A stretch of 64,000 nucleotides of DNA from Salinimonas lutimaris (lineage in GTDB: Bacteria; Pseudomonadota; Gammaproteobacteria; Enterobacterales; Alteromonadaceae): contig NZ_CP036536.1 of assembly GCF_005222225.1 (NCBI RefSeq), forward strand, positions 4,054,001 to 4,118,000, read 5' to 3'. The position numbers were made by a program, and so were the translations under genes. The stretch's first letter is position 1; each line of letters opens with the position of its first letter. Shown piece after piece: positions 1-10,376 of this stretch. The notes under the pieces were generated by a model. It saw nothing but the letters and a program-made list of their open reading frames with translations, had not been told where the DNA came from and did not search any database.

Positions 1-167
1 TGCACTCCAAGTGAGCCCGACACATAACCGGTGCTATCCAGATTCGAGGATGCCGCACCGGCAATCGTACCGCCCATGGCATAAATGGTCACTTGAGGGC
101 GCTCAGCAGCACCGCAGAAAAAACAGAAGAACAGCAATAATGTTGCCAGCAGAGCAGAATTTTTCAT
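1..167 (-). CDS. ansB: Type II L-asparaginase, N-terminal part (cut by window edge)
   Basis: Only the first 55 codons lie in the window. They encode a hydrophobic signal sequence (about residues 1-21, ending near CGAAERP) followed by QVTIYAMGGTIAG. This matches the N-terminal strand and the first nucleophilic Thr of periplasmic L-asparaginases, which hydrolyse asparagine to aspartate and ammonia. The ATG at 167 follows a good ribosome binding site (TAAAGGA). The signal sequence favours the exported, high-affinity type II enzyme over the cytosolic type I form. The second catalytic motif lies outside the window, so intactness cannot be judged. Confidence 0.8.
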   Translation of the reverse strand, partial: MKNSALLATLLLFFCFFCGAAERPQVTIYAMGGTIAGAASSNLDSTGYVSGSLGV

Positions 168-375
168 TTACATTCCTTTATAAAACCCAAAATACACACT
201 GATCCGCCTATGTCATACCACTGCGTATCATAGCCGGACAGGTCAGGTGTTATATCATTGCCAGATGTTCAGGCTGGTCAGATTACATGACCGATCAGGC
301 ACAATTACTGGTCATCACGGGGCATGAGCCTGTGATATGCTGCAATGTGTTATGGGTCATTATTAAGCGGAGCGC

Positions 376-1056
376 ATGAGGCTTTTTCTTTTTTCTGTTG
401 TTCTGACAAGCATTTTCAGCAGCCAGGCTGTAGCTATCAGTGCCGGTGAGTACGATTACCTGACGCCTGAGCAGTGTGCCACCGCCGGCCTTGTTGAAGA
501 TAAGCAAACCGGTGCTGTTATGCTGGAGATTGTGCCATCGGGAATTAGCGACTATCGGCTGAAAATCAGTACCCGCGAGCTTGGCGAGTATACCTCGGGC
601 GGCCAGACATTACTGAGTCAGCTGGAAGATGAACAGATTTATACTGTCAGTCAGAGTCAGGCAAATCCCGGCGCGTCACAACACCATTTTTTATTACAAC
701 GGCAGCGACTGACTTTTCAGCAGCTGGTCGGCACCCTGAAGCTGTTTTCACAAAATCAGAATGATAAAGGCAATTATTACACCTCGCTGCTGAAAATTGC
801 TGATGACCAGGCGCAGTTTAAAGCCGTCACTAACGTCAGACTATTTGAAACCGGTGTAGCGGGCAGGGTACTGCTTACCCGCTATCAGTCAGACTACTTT
901 TTACTTGATGAAACCGGTCGGCCTGTATCAGAACCTACCATATCGGTCGATCATATTGACGGATTGAGCGTCGGGCTCGACCAACCGGCCAGATCGAAGA
1001 TGTTTGCGCATACCGGGCTGTGCTTACAGCGCTATGATCCATTCGGTGCACGTTAA
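376..1056 (+). CDS. Exported protein of unknown function
   Basis: 226 codons. I do not recognise the family. The protein opens with a clear signal peptide (MRLFLFSVVLTSIFSSQAVA, cleavage near residue 20), so it is probably periplasmic. The mature part has two conserved-looking Cys residues (in EQCATAG and GLCLQRYD), no membrane segment and no repeat. The start follows GCGGAG. It is transcribed divergently from the asparaginase gene and sits 15 bp before the GNAT gene, so it may be cotranscribed with that gene. Codon use looks like that of its neighbours. No function is assigned. Confidence 0.75.
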   Translation: MRLFLFSVVLTSIFSSQAVAISAGEYDYLTPEQCATAGLVEDKQTGAVMLEIVPSGISDYRLKISTRELGEYTSGGQTLLSQLEDEQIYTVSQSQANPGASQHHFLLQRQRLTFQQLVGTLKLFSQNQNDKGNYYTSLLKIADDQAQFKAVTNVRLFETGVAGRVLLTRYQSDYFLLDETGRPVSEPTISVDHIDGLSVGLDQPARSKMFAHTGLCLQRYDPFGAR

Positions 1057-1071
1057 TCTAAAGGAGCAGCC

Positions 1072-1551
1072 ATGCCTGTGACTTATCGCCGGGCCCGGGG
1101 CGCGGATTTACCGGTGCTGGACCAGTTTCAGCGCGCCATTATCAAGGCCGAGCAAGTGTTTATTCCCCGCCGTATTGATGAAGACTACCGGTACTACGAC
1201 CTGGCGCCGATGCTGGATGCACCTGACATCTGCGTGGCGGTGGCAGAGGTAAACGGTGATCTGGTGGGGTCGGGCTATGCCAAAAAGGTTCGCTCAAAAC
1301 CTTACCTGCAACACCGCTTTCATGCTTATGTGGGGTTTATGTACACCGCCGAACATTGTCGCGGGCAGGGCGTGGCCCGCGGTATGCTGACCTACTTGGG
1401 TGACTGGGCCCGTAATCAAGGGCTTGATGAACTGCGTCTGGATGTATTTGCTGACAACCAGCGGGCGATACGGGCCTATGCAACCGCAGGCTTTAGGGCC
1501 AATACTCTGGAGATGCGCATGGCGCTGGATGACAGCGCCGATGAATGCTAG
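1072..1551 (+). CDS. GNAT-family N-acetyltransferase
   Basis: 159 codons with the GNAT fold signature. The acetyl-CoA pyrophosphate-binding loop appears as HCRGQGVARGML near residues 97-108. The C-terminal motif NQRAIRAYATAGFR lies near residues 127-140. The protein is a cytoplasmic acetyl-CoA-dependent transferase; the acceptor cannot be read from the sequence. The start has a strong site (AAAGGAG). Its stop codon overlaps the stop of the convergent gene in a shared CTAG at 1548-1551, so no terminator separates the two. Confidence 0.88.
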   Translation: MPVTYRRARGADLPVLDQFQRAIIKAEQVFIPRRIDEDYRYYDLAPMLDAPDICVAVAEVNGDLVGSGYAKKVRSKPYLQHRFHAYVGFMYTAEHCRGQGVARGMLTYLGDWARNQGLDELRLDVFADNQRAIRAYATAGFRANTLEMRMALDDSADEC

Positions 1552-2711
1552 AAATATTTGACCAGCGGGTGATGGCTTTGATGCTTGAACCGGGCAAAGG
1601 CCCGGGTTGGGACAAACAAGGCCACGGCGAGTAGCGCAGCACACAACCACACCTGCCATACAGCATCAAAAGCATATAAATCGCCATAATTAGGCCCGAC
1701 GATGGCCAGTACAAGGCGATACCCCACCAGCAGCAGTGTCAGATGGACAACGTAAAAAAACATCGGTGCAGAGCCATACAGTTCGATCTTCTGACTGAAC
1801 CGGTTGTTAGTATGTTCCAGCGCAACGAGAACCAGAAATGCGCCTCCTAACGTCAGCAGAATAAAGTCCAGTGACGGCGGATACTTGGTGTAATTCACAA
1901 AGGACATCAGGGTTTTCATCACGCTATCGTGTACGATAAAAGGTAGCGTCTCACCATACAGATTGGTCGTGCGCAGCACGATCAGTAACACCCACATACT
2001 CAGGGCCAGCGTGACCAGTATAGTGCGTCGGCGGGCAGGCAGCGTGGTACGGGCATACACCGGCCCCATGGCATAGCCCAGCAGAATGACGCCAATCCAG
2101 GGCAGCACCGGGTAGGAAGCCTTGATACTGAAACTGTCGGTATCCCAGATATAACCACGGTCGTGTAGTATCGCCCACAGGGTATAGCCGGCTTCACCGG
2201 TGGTAAAGGTCACCGGATCCAGCAGGTTATGACCGGCTACAATGACGAGTCCCAGCAGCAATATCCAATGATGGGGCAGGGCGCTGAGCACCGACAACGC
2301 CAGCATACTGACCCCAATAGCCCACATCACCTGCAGGTACAGGGTGTCGTAATTACCCATCCACAGCCAGTTAATCACCGCCACCTCAATAAAAATGATA
2401 AACAGGCCCCGTTTGAATAAAAAAGGCGTGGCGCTGCGTGGTGGTTTATCCGCCGGGTGGGCATACAGCCAGGCAGACAGGCCGGTTAAAAAAACAAACA
2501 CCGGGGCACAAAAATGGGCCGAAATACGGGTAAAAAATAAGGCCGGACTGGTCGCGTCCACATCCATTGGATCGCCCACATTCTGATGATAGAAAAAGCG
2601 CTCCCGCACATGGTCCACCAGCATCAGGAGCATGACCAGTCCGCGTAAAATATCAATGGCGGCCACTCTTTTTTTGCTGTGTACCACGGGCTCAGTAACC
2701 GTGTCAGTCAT
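1548..2711 (-). CDS. DUF1624 / heparan-alpha-glucosaminide N-acetyltransferase-like membrane protein
   Basis: 387 codons, with roughly ten hydrophobic membrane segments. The N-terminus carries the family hallmark AAIDILRGLVMLLMLVDHVR, where the conserved His of the DH pair is near residue 39. Family members are proposed to move acetyl groups across the inner membrane onto sugars, but most bacterial members are uncharacterised, so the substrate is unknown. The start follows AGGATAAAGT. The gene is convergent with, and overlaps by 4 bp, the upstream acetyltransferase gene. Both are acetyl-transfer proteins by family, which may be coincidence. Confidence 0.82.
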   Translation of the reverse strand: MTDTVTEPVVHSKKRVAAIDILRGLVMLLMLVDHVRERFFYHQNVGDPMDVDATSPALFFTRISAHFCAPVFVFLTGLSAWLYAHPADKPPRSATPFLFKRGLFIIFIEVAVINWLWMGNYDTLYLQVMWAIGVSMLALSVLSALPHHWILLLGLVIVAGHNLLDPVTFTTGEAGYTLWAILHDRGYIWDTDSFSIKASYPVLPWIGVILLGYAMGPVYARTTLPARRRTILVTLALSMWVLLIVLRTTNLYGETLPFIVHDSVMKTLMSFVNYTKYPPSLDFILLTLGGAFLVLVALEHTNNRFSQKIELYGSAPMFFYVVHLTLLLVGYRLVLAIVGPNYGDLYAFDAVWQVWLCAALLAVALFVPTRAFARFKHQSHHPLVKYF

Positions 2712-2867
2712 ACTTTATCCTGCTACAAATACATCACTTAGGAAATGTTATAATATATCATCCAACCTAGACAAGTGACCAGTAACAATCCTGTTAGCGG
2801 TTAAACTCTGTTTTTTCCTTCATCCGGCATACTGAACCAAAGCCACTCGAACGCCGTTCAAACCATC

Positions 2868-3290
2868 ATGAAAATACCTTTTTCAACCTACCTTTATGCA
2901 TGGCTGGCAGTGCTGATAAGTTTTGCGGTACTTGATGGTCTCTGGCTGGGCGTTATTGCCATGCCATTGTATACAGAACATTTTGCTGGTTTGCTGCGCG
3001 AGCCGTTTATTACCTGGCCGTGGCTGGCATTTTATGTGCTGTACTGCATGGCGGTGGTATTTCTGGCCATTCGTCCCACACTGGATCAGTCTATGGTTGC
3101 CACCGGCGTGCACGGTCTGGTACTGGGGGCAACAGCGTATGGTACCTACAACCTGACGGCCTATTCCATTGTGGCTGGCTGGCCGCTCAACATGACCCTG
3201 ATAGACTGGTTATGGGGCGCGGTGGCGACTATGTTGCTGGCCATTGCCGGTGGCACCGCAGCACGCTATCGCTTACATCGTCTTAAATGA
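2868..3290 (+). CDS. DUF2177 family membrane protein
   Basis: 140 codons with four predicted transmembrane helices (about residues 8-32, 46-66, 78-102 and 108-130). The C-terminal pattern TLIDWLWGAVATMLLA resembles the conserved end of DUF2177 proteins. Function is unknown. No strong ribosome binding site precedes the ATG. It is divergent from the DUF1624 gene, with a TATAAT hexamer at 2749-2754 in the shared 156-bp gap. plsB starts 82 bp downstream. Confidence 0.75.
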   Translation: MKIPFSTYLYAWLAVLISFAVLDGLWLGVIAMPLYTEHFAGLLREPFITWPWLAFYVLYCMAVVFLAIRPTLDQSMVATGVHGLVLGATAYGTYNLTAYSIVAGWPLNMTLIDWLWGAVATMLLAIAGGTAARYRLHRLK

Positions 3291-3372
3291 CCGCCTGACA
3301 GCGCGTTTTTAAGGATTTTTAACCAGGTGTGATACACTGCGCCGGTTTTTTCTATACAGGACTTTTTAGTAC

Positions 3373-5820
3373 ATGTCGTGGATGCGCCGAACGCTTCTGT
3401 CTGTTTTTCATTATCCGGTAAAGTGGCTGGTAAAACCTCACACCACACCGTCGGATGTTGAAACCGAGCTGAACATTGACCGTCATAAGCCGATCATTTA
3501 TCTGCTGCCCAGTAACTCGGTCACCGACCAGCTGGCACTTCGCATGGCGTCCAAAAAGCTGGGTTTACCTTGTCCCACCAACGAGGTTTCGCTGGCCGGG
3601 CATGATTACCCTAACTGCTTGTTTTTAAGAAAAACCCAGCCTGTAATCGCCCGCGGCGGTAAGATTAAAACCAATATTGAAGAAGTCTTCACGGATCTGT
3701 TTCATCTGCACCGGGATAATCCGGATACCGATGTACAGATTGTGCCAGTCTTTATTTCCTGGGGCAGAGCGCCGGGCAAAGGTAAACCCGGATTAAGTGA
3801 TCTGATTGCCGATGTGGCCACACCCAGCTGGTTACGCAAACTGTTTATTGTGCTGTTTCTGGGCCGGGATAACTTTATTAGTCTGAGCAAAGCCGTGTCC
3901 TCTCGGGACATGGCAGCACAGCATGGTAGTGATGAGCTGATTGCCCACAAACTGGTGCGCCTGGCCAGTACCCATTTTCAGCGTAAACGTCAGAGCCTGA
4001 CCGGGCCCACGTTGCTTGAGCGTCAGGAACTGCACAATGCGGTACTGGGGTCAGAGTCAGTTAAAAAAGCCATCGGTGAAGCCGGTCAAAGTAAAAAGCG
4101 CACGCCGGAAAAAGCCCGACAGGATGCGCTGGATTACATCAACGAAATTGCTGCTGACTACCGTGAAGGACTGATTCGGGTGGGCGATCGCTTGCTTGGT
4201 CGCATCTGGAACAAGATTTATAACGGTATCAGCGTGCACCATAGTGAGCGGATCCGCGACCTGGCCCGCAATGGTCATGAGATAATCTATGTGCCCTGTC
4301 ACCGCAGCCACATGGATTACCTGCTACTGACCTACGTTATTTATCATGAAGGCATGGTAACACCGCACATTGCAGCGGGTATCAATCTGAACTTCTGGCC
4401 GGTGGGCAAGATCTTTCGTCGGGGCGGCGCTTTTTTCCTGCGCCGCAGCTTTGCCGGAAATAAGCTGTATACCGCGGTATTTCGTGAATACCTGGAGTTG
4501 CTGTTTAACAAAGGCTATTCGGTGAAGTATTACCCTGAAGGCGGCCGCAGCCGCACCGGGCGTCTGATTCCACCTAAAACCGGAATGCTGGCCATGACCA
4601 TGCAGGCCCTTCTGAAAGGCGTGAATCGGCCGGTCAGTATTGTGCCTGTGTATATAGGCTATGAAAATGTCATGGAAGTGAAGAGCTACCTGAACGAACT
4701 TAAAGGCAGCTCGAAGAAAAAAGAGTCTAACTGGCAGGTCTTTTCGGCCATTCGCAAGCTGAAAAATTATGGCTATGGCTATGTTAATTTTGGTGAGCCC
4801 ATCCAGCTGAACCAGTATCTGGAAAAACAGATCCCAGACTGGCGCGAGACCTTACCGGATGACCCGGAGAAAAAGCCCAACTGGCTCACGCCCATGGTTA
4901 ATGAACTGGCTAACGAGGTGATGCTGCGCATCAACAAATCGGCGGCGATTAATGGCATGGCCCTGACCTCACTGTGTCTGCTTTCTTCCAAAAACAAAAC
5001 CATGAGCCAGCGCGAACTGGTGCAGTCACTGGATGCCTGTCTGACCCTGCTGCGCGCCCAGCCTTATTCCAGTGACTTTTCGGTGCCCGATGACAGTGCC
5101 GAGGATATGATGAAGCATACTCTGTCTCTCAATCGCTTTGAGGTGAGCAATGACGGCTACGGTAAGCTGATTAGCCCGCAAAAAGATAATGCGGTCTTTT
5201 TAACTTACTACCGTAATAACATTCTGCATCTGTTTGCCTTACCGGGCATTATTATGTCTGCGGTATTTACCCACAAAGTGTGCCGCCGTGATTATATTCT
5301 GCGCCTGGTGGCCGCCCTGTATCCGCTGTTGCAGCGAGAGCTGTTTATTCACATGACCCAGGACGAAGCACTCAGCTATACCGACCGACTGATTACCCAG
5401 TTACTGGCGCAGGGGCTGGTTCAGCAAAAAGGTGAGTGCCTGCTGCCACCTGAGGCGAACGATGCTGCGTTTCATCCGGCCTGGCTGCTCAGCCGCTGTA
5501 TGCAGGAAACTTTCCAGCGTTATCTGGTGGTGCTGACTATTATTGAAAAAGAACGTGTGATCAGCCGCGGCCAGCTGGAGCGGGCCAGCCGGCAGGTAGC
5601 CGAACGTCTGTCTACCCTGTACGGATTAAGCTCACCGGAGTTTTACGATAAAAATGTGCTGTCGAGCTTTATCACCGCGCTGCGTGAAAACCACTGGCTA
5701 GACTCCACCAGCGACGGCAGTTTAAAGTATTCAGAAGAAAGTGACGCTTTACGTCAGGATGTCATGCTACTGGTATGGCCGGAGATTGTTCAGCATCTGG
5801 AAAATGTTGAACTGCACTAA
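3373..5820 (+). CDS. plsB: Glycerol-3-phosphate 1-O-acyltransferase
   Basis: 815 codons, close to the roughly 807 of E. coli PlsB. The enzyme acylates sn-glycerol 3-phosphate at position 1, the first committed step of phospholipid synthesis, at the inner membrane. The catalytic HX4D motif is visible at about residues 310-315 (HRSHMD). The substrate-binding block (PEGGRSRTGR) lies about 75 residues further on, followed by the PKTGML block. The long N- and C-terminal regions are typical of PlsB rather than short PlsC-type acyltransferases. It is followed by a bidirectional terminator at 5851-5895, so it ends its own transcription unit. Confidence 0.97.
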   Translation: MSWMRRTLLSVFHYPVKWLVKPHTTPSDVETELNIDRHKPIIYLLPSNSVTDQLALRMASKKLGLPCPTNEVSLAGHDYPNCLFLRKTQPVIARGGKIKTNIEEVFTDLFHLHRDNPDTDVQIVPVFISWGRAPGKGKPGLSDLIADVATPSWLRKLFIVLFLGRDNFISLSKAVSSRDMAAQHGSDELIAHKLVRLASTHFQRKRQSLTGPTLLERQELHNAVLGSESVKKAIGEAGQSKKRTPEKARQDALDYINEIAADYREGLIRVGDRLLGRIWNKIYNGISVHHSERIRDLARNGHEIIYVPCHRSHMDYLLLTYVIYHEGMVTPHIAAGINLNFWPVGKIFRRGGAFFLRRSFAGNKLYTAVFREYLELLFNKGYSVKYYPEGGRSRTGRLIPPKTGMLAMTMQALLKGVNRPVSIVPVYIGYENVMEVKSYLNELKGSSKKKESNWQVFSAIRKLKNYGYGYVNFGEPIQLNQYLEKQIPDWRETLPDDPEKKPNWLTPMVNELANEVMLRINKSAAINGMALTSLCLLSSKNKTMSQRELVQSLDACLTLLRAQPYSSDFSVPDDSAEDMMKHTLSLNRFEVSNDGYGKLISPQKDNAVFLTYYRNNILHLFALPGIIMSAVFTHKVCRRDYILRLVAALYPLLQRELFIHMTQDEALSYTDRLITQLLAQGLVQQKGECLLPPEANDAAFHPAWLLSRCMQETFQRYLVVLTIIEKERVISRGQLERASRQVAERLSTLYGLSSPEFYDKNVLSSFITALRENHWLDSTSDGSLKYSEESDALRQDVMLLVWPEIVQHLENVELH

Positions 5821-5850
5821 ATCTACGCGTGTCTACGTATAGGTAGTATC

Positions 5851-5895
5851 AAAAAAGCGATAAAGCGCAGTACACCAGCTTTATCGCTTTTTTTT
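5851..5895. terminator. Bidirectional rho-independent terminator after plsB
   Basis: A perfect stem AAAAAAGCGATAAAG / CTTTATCGCTTTTTT encloses a 13-nt loop. It has an A-run on the left and a T-run of eight on the right, so it can act on both strands. It separates plsB from the Kelch lipoprotein gene. Confidence 0.88.
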
Positions 5896-5935
5896 GGACA
5901 ATGACTCAGTGACAGAAAATATAATAAGGAAAATC

Positions 5936-6913
5936 ATGGTTAAGCAAACATGTCAGGCGCTTCTGTGGAGTCTGGTCTGCCTGCTCATTTTGTCTGGCTG
6001 CAGCTCGCGCACACTGGACATCTACCCCACTGAAATCCCGTTTAAACTGGAAACCGCCCGGTTTGGTGAAGGGGTAGCGAATGATGGTAATAATATCTAT
6101 GTATTTGGCGGCTCAAAAGGCGGTAAGTGGCTTAGTGATGTAGAGATTATCGACCCGGACACCCGCAATATTCAGGTACTGAACAAACATATTATTCCCC
6201 GGCGCTACTTTTCTGCGGTGTTTGATGGCGAGCATAGTATTTACCTGATTGGGGGGATCTCTCATGAAAAAGGGGAATACAATTATGAAAGCCGGGTAGA
6301 GGTTTTTGATACCCGTACCCGTACCGTGACTCAGGCGCGGCCCTTACCGTATCCGACCCGGGTTAACGCAGCGGTGTATCTGGATGGCAAGATTTATGTC
6401 ATCGGAGGCGGTCACAGGGACTGGAAAACCAAGCGAATGAAGCGCTCCAGTCTGATGGCGGTATACGATATTGCCCAGGACAGCTGGTCGCTGGCCCCGC
6501 CGATGCCTGAGGCAAAGGAAACCGTGGCCGTTACATACGAGGGCAAAATTTATGTGGTGGGTGGCTACGACGGCAAACATGCCCTGACCACGTTTTTCAG
6601 CTACGATCCGGCCACCAATCGCTGGCGTGAGCTACCGGATGCACCGCATCCGCTCAGTGCCCACTCTGCCGCCGTATGGCAAAACAAGCTGTTCACCTTT
6701 GGCCACTACACTGACTTATCTGCCTCTTATGTGTATAACTTTGACACCGGTTACTGGCGCAAGACAGACCTGGATTTAGAAGACGGCCGGCATAATAAGG
6801 CCACTATGCTGGATGACCATATTTATGTTATTGGCGGGTTTACCCCACAACAGTCAGGCATGGATCTGATTCAGGTGTTTGACCGGGATGAACTAAAAAA
6901 AGCGGCTGATTAG
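5936..6913 (+). CDS. Kelch-repeat lipoprotein
   Basis: 325 codons from the ATG at 5936, which follows AAGGA; an upstream TTG at 5894 lies inside the plsB terminator and is unlikely. The signal peptide ends in a lipobox (LSGC, Cys22), so the protein should be lipid-anchored. The mature part holds five Kelch-type blades marked by double glycines (VFGGS, LIGGIS, VIGGGH, VVGGYD, VIGGF). This suggests a small beta-propeller for protein or glycan binding; no catalytic residues are recognisable. The stop codon lies inside the terminator hairpin used by convergent ilvA. Confidence 0.86.
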   Translation: MVKQTCQALLWSLVCLLILSGCSSRTLDIYPTEIPFKLETARFGEGVANDGNNIYVFGGSKGGKWLSDVEIIDPDTRNIQVLNKHIIPRRYFSAVFDGEHSIYLIGGISHEKGEYNYESRVEVFDTRTRTVTQARPLPYPTRVNAAVYLDGKIYVIGGGHRDWKTKRMKRSSLMAVYDIAQDSWSLAPPMPEAKETVAVTYEGKIYVVGGYDGKHALTTFFSYDPATNRWRELPDAPHPLSAHSAAVWQNKLFTFGHYTDLSASYVYNFDTGYWRKTDLDLEDGRHNKATMLDDHIYVIGGFTPQQSGMDLIQVFDRDELKKAAD

Positions 6914-6921
6914 GCCGCTTT
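6899..6921 (-). terminator. ilvA terminator overlapping the Kelch gene stop codon
   Basis: AAAGCGGC (6899-6906) pairs with GCCGCTTT (6914-6921) across a 7-nt loop. Read on the minus strand, the stem is followed by a run of T (complement of 6895-6901). The hairpin contains the last codons and the stop codon of the convergent Kelch lipoprotein gene. Confidence 0.8.
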
Positions 6922-6948
6922 CAACGCTTAGGAAAATGGCAATTGGGT

Positions 6949-6976
6949 AGCCGCTGGCAAAAGCGGCTCTTTTTTT
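6949..6976 (+). terminator. Terminator of the Kelch gene, abutting the ilvA stop
   Basis: AGCCGCT (6949-6955) pairs with AGCGGCT (6962-6968), followed by CTTTTTTT on the plus strand. The T-run touches the stop codon of ilvA, so the two convergent genes each carry a terminator placed against the other gene's end. Confidence 0.82.
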
Positions 6977-8510
6977 AGTTGCCAGCTAAAAAAAACTGAT
7001 ATGCCGGGTCATCCGTCACATCCTTGCAGGTGTAATTCAGGGCATCCAGATGCTGATTAAAGGCCTCACGGCTTGCTGGCGGAATATCAAAGCCAGCCAG
7101 TACCAGTCCTTTCGCCGCACCATGATTGCGGTAATGGAATAAGGTAATATTCCACAGCTCACCCAGCGTATTTAAGAAGTTCAGTAATGCGCCCGGATAT
7201 TCCGGAAATTCAAACGCAAACACGGTTTCATTTAAAATAGCCGGCGGGCGCCCGCCTACCATATGTCGTACGTGTAGCTTGGCCAGTTCATTGTCGGATA
7301 AATCCACACAGCTGAAGCCTTTATCACCCAGCGCGGTGCTAAGCTGTCCGTACTCCTGCTGACCGCCTTTAAGCTTCACGCCGACAAACACATGCGCTTC
7401 CTGCTCGTGCCCGTACCGATAGTTGAACTCGGTGATGTTTTTGCCGCCCAGCGCCTCACAAAAACCTTTAAAAGCCCCGGGGCGCTCGGGCAGACGCGCA
7501 GCAAAAACCGCTTCTTTCTGCTCAGCCAGTTCGCAGCGCTCCGACACATAGCGCAGGGTATGAAAGTTGATGTTGGCGCCGCACAATATGCCACCCAGCT
7601 GCTTCCCCTTCAGGTTATGCTGTTTTACATATTTACGGATGGCCGCTACCGACAATGCGCCGGCCGGCTCTGCAATCACCCGGGTATCATCAAAGATATC
7701 CTTGATGGCACCACAAATTTCATCATTGGACACCGTCATGATTTCATCAACAAACTGATTGCACAGACGAAAGGTTTCCTCGCCCATGACCTTGACCGCC
7801 ACGCCATCGGCAAAAATGCCGACGGAGGGTAACGGTACCGGTTTACCGGCCGCTTTGGCCGCTGCAAAACAGGCTGATTCTTCAGACTCTACCGCAACAA
7901 TACGAATGTCCGGTTTAAGCTGCTTAAGATAAACCGCAATACCCGCAGCCAGTCCACCGCCGCCCACGGCGATAAACAGCACATCCAGGTTCGGGTTTTG
8001 CTCCAGCAGTTCCCGGGCCACCGTTCCTTGCCCGGCAATCACATCCGGATCATCAAACGGCGGTATAAACGTATACCCATGCGCTGCTGCCAGCTCTTTT
8101 GCTTTACCGCTGGCCATATCGAAATTAGTGCCGTACTGCACCACTTCCACCAGCTCACCGCCAAACCGGCGCACAGCATCCACCTTAATGTCCGGGGTGG
8201 TTTCAGGCATCACAATGGTTGCTTTCACACCGCGTTTTTTGGCCCCGTAAGCCAGCCCCTGGGCGTGATTGCCCGCTGAAGCGGCAATCACGCCGGCATC
8301 CAGCTGGGCCTGGTCGAGCATACATAAACGATTGTACGCCCCGCGCAGTTTAAACGACTTAACCGGCTGCTGGTCTTCGCGCTTAAGAAACACCGTGTTA
8401 CCCAGCTGTTGTGACAAACTGGACATTGTCACCAGTTCACTGGCGACCGCGACATCGTAGACCGGCGCCAGCAGGATTTTTTTCAGATAATCGTGGTCGC
8501 TGATACTCAT
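6975..8510 (-). CDS. ilvA: Biosynthetic threonine ammonia-lyase (threonine deaminase)
   Basis: 511 codons, the usual length of the biosynthetic form (E. coli about 514). It converts threonine to 2-oxobutanoate, the first step specific to isoleucine, in the cytoplasm. The PLP-binding Lys is in [11 protein letters not shown] (Lys54), and the glycine-rich phosphate loop appears as [10 protein letters not shown]. The C-terminal third carries two ACT-like regulatory domains (about residues 325-500), as in the isoleucine-inhibited enzyme. Its ATG overlaps the ilvD stop (ATGA at 8507-8510), so it is the last gene of an ilvE-ilvD-ilvA operon. Confidence 0.97.
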   Translation of the reverse strand: MSISDHDYLKKILLAPVYDVAVASELVTMSSLSQQLGNTVFLKREDQQPVKSFKLRGAYNRLCMLDQAQLDAGVIAASAGNHAQGLAYGAKKRGVKATIVMPETTPDIKVDAVRRFGGELVEVVQYGTNFDMASGKAKELAAAHGYTFIPPFDDPDVIAGQGTVARELLEQNPNLDVLFIAVGGGGLAAGIAVYLKQLKPDIRIVAVESEESACFAAAKAAGKPVPLPSVGIFADGVAVKVMGEETFRLCNQFVDEIMTVSNDEICGAIKDIFDDTRVIAEPAGALSVAAIRKYVKQHNLKGKQLGGILCGANINFHTLRYVSERCELAEQKEAVFAARLPERPGAFKGFCEALGGKNITEFNYRYGHEQEAHVFVGVKLKGGQQEYGQLSTALGDKGFSCVDLSDNELAKLHVRHMVGGRPPAILNETVFAFEFPEYPGALLNFLNTLGELWNITLFHYRNHGAAKGLVLAGFDIPPASREAFNQHLDALNYTCKDVTDDPAYQFFLAGN

Positions 8511-10354
8511 ATGTCTTCCAGTTTACTTGCATCGCGCACCGCGCCTTTATCGGCACTGGTGGCCAGCATGGCAAAGGTTTTCAGCGAGTTAGACACGTAC
8601 CGCTCACGGTTCACCGGCTTCCACGGACGCTCACGGGATTCCATTTTTTCACGGCGATGGGCAATCTCAGCATCATCTACATCCATGTTGATCGTACGAT
8701 TGGGGATATCGATAACAATTTTATCGCCATCCTCAACCAGACCAATACCACCACCACTGGCCGCTTCAGGAGAGCAATGACCAATCGACAAACCACTGGT
8801 ACCACCGGAAAAACGTCCGTCGGTGATAAGCGCACATTCTTTACCCAGGCCCTTGGATTTCAGGTACGAGGTCGGATAAAGCATTTCCTGCATACCCGGG
8901 CCACCGCGCGGGCCTTCGTAACGAATAATCACCACATCACCGGCTTTGATTTTATCGCCCAGAATAGCGGCAACCGCTTCATCCTGGCTTTCAAAAATAC
9001 GGGCTGTGCCGGTAAAGGTATAGATAGACTCATCCACGCCAGCAGTTTTAACAATACAGCCATCTTCGGCCAGGTTACCGTACAGCACCGCCAGCCCGCC
9101 TTCCAGACTGTAGGCATGGTCCAGTGAACGAATACAGCCGTTCTCCCGGTCACTGTCGGCATCCGGCCAGCGACATTCCTGGCTAAAGGCTTTGGTGGTG
9201 CGAATACCGGCCGGGCCGGCGCGATAAAACTTATCGGCTTTGTCATTACCCGGCTTAGTAATGTCCCACTGCTCAATCACATCGGTCAGCTTACCCAGTA
9301 CATGGTTGGCATCCTGATGCAATAAACCGGCTTTATTAAGCTCATTGAGGATACCCAGTACACCACCGGCACGATGCACATCTTCCATGTGATACTTTGG
9401 CGTGGAAGGGGCCACCTTACACAAATGGGGCACCTTGCGGGATAACCGGTCAATGTCTGCCATGGTAAATGGCACTTTACCTTCCATCGCTGCAGCCAGC
9501 AGGTGCAAAATGGTGTTGGTGGAGCCGCCCATAGCAATATCCAGGCTCATGGCATTTTCAAACGCATTGAAGTTGGCGATGCTACGCGGCAGGGCGGTTT
9601 CATCATCATTGCCATACCAGCGCTGACACAACTCCACAACCAGCTGACCGGCCTGTTTAAACAGACCTTCACGGTCAGCGTGGGTGGCTAGCATCGAGCC
9701 GTTGCCCGGTAAAGATAAGCCCAGCGCTTCGGTCAGGCAGTTCATTGAATTGGCGGTAAACATACCGGAGCATGAGCCGCAGGTCGGGCAGGCCGAGCGT
9801 TCAATTTCATTGGTGTCATCGTCGCTGACTTTATCGTCAGCAGCGGCCACCATAGCGTCAACCAAATCCAGTTTGATGATTTGGTCAGATAATGTGGTTT
9901 TACCGGCTTCCATCGGGCCGCCGGAGACAAAGACCACCGGAATGTTCAGGCGCATCGCAGCCATCAGCATTCCTGGTGTGATCTTGTCACAGTTAGAAAT
10001 ACACACCAGCGCATCAGCACAGTGGGCATTGGCCATATATTCAACCGAGTCAGCGATGATTTCCCGCGACGGCAGACTGTACAGCATACCGCTGTGGCCC
10101 ATGGCTATCCCATCATCCACGGCGATGGTGTTGAACTCCTTGGCCACGCCACCGGCTTCCTCAACACTGCGGGCAACCAGCTGACCCATGTCTTTTAGAT
10201 GCACATGCCCAGGTACGAACTGGGTGAAGGAGTTAGCAACGGCAATAATGGGCTTACCAAAGTCGCTGTCTTTCATTCCGGTTGCACGCCAGAGCGCACG
10301 GGCTCCGGCCATATTTCTACCTTGAGTGGTAGTTGCTGAACGTAACTTGGGCAT
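8507..10354 (-). CDS. ilvD: Dihydroxy-acid dehydratase
   Basis: 615 codons (E. coli 616). The iron-sulfur enzyme dehydrates 2,3-dihydroxy-isovalerate and its homologue to the 2-oxo acids of valine and isoleucine synthesis. The cluster-ligand cysteines are visible in [10 protein letters not shown] (near residue 122) and [17 protein letters not shown] (near 195-201). The C-terminal GRFSGGTSG loop is also present. The start follows GGAAAG. It lies 22 bp after ilvE and overlaps ilvA by 4 bp, so the three genes are surely cotranscribed. Confidence 0.98.
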   Translation of the reverse strand: MPKLRSATTTQGRNMAGARALWRATGMKDSDFGKPIIAVANSFTQFVPGHVHLKDMGQLVARSVEEAGGVAKEFNTIAVDDGIAMGHSGMLYSLPSREIIADSVEYMANAHCADALVCISNCDKITPGMLMAAMRLNIPVVFVSGGPMEAGKTTLSDQIIKLDLVDAMVAAADDKVSDDDTNEIERSACPTCGSCSGMFTANSMNCLTEALGLSLPGNGSMLATHADREGLFKQAGQLVVELCQRWYGNDDETALPRSIANFNAFENAMSLDIAMGGSTNTILHLLAAAMEGKVPFTMADIDRLSRKVPHLCKVAPSTPKYHMEDVHRAGGVLGILNELNKAGLLHQDANHVLGKLTDVIEQWDITKPGNDKADKFYRAGPAGIRTTKAFSQECRWPDADSDRENGCIRSLDHAYSLEGGLAVLYGNLAEDGCIVKTAGVDESIYTFTGTARIFESQDEAVAAILGDKIKAGDVVIIRYEGPRGGPGMQEMLYPTSYLKSKGLGKECALITDGRFSGGTSGLSIGHCSPEAASGGGIGLVEDGDKIVIDIPNRTINMDVDDAEIAHRREKMESRERPWKPVNRERYVSNSLKTFAMLATSADKGAVRDASKLEDI

Positions 10355-10376
10355 AATACTTTCCAGATTGCTTAGT

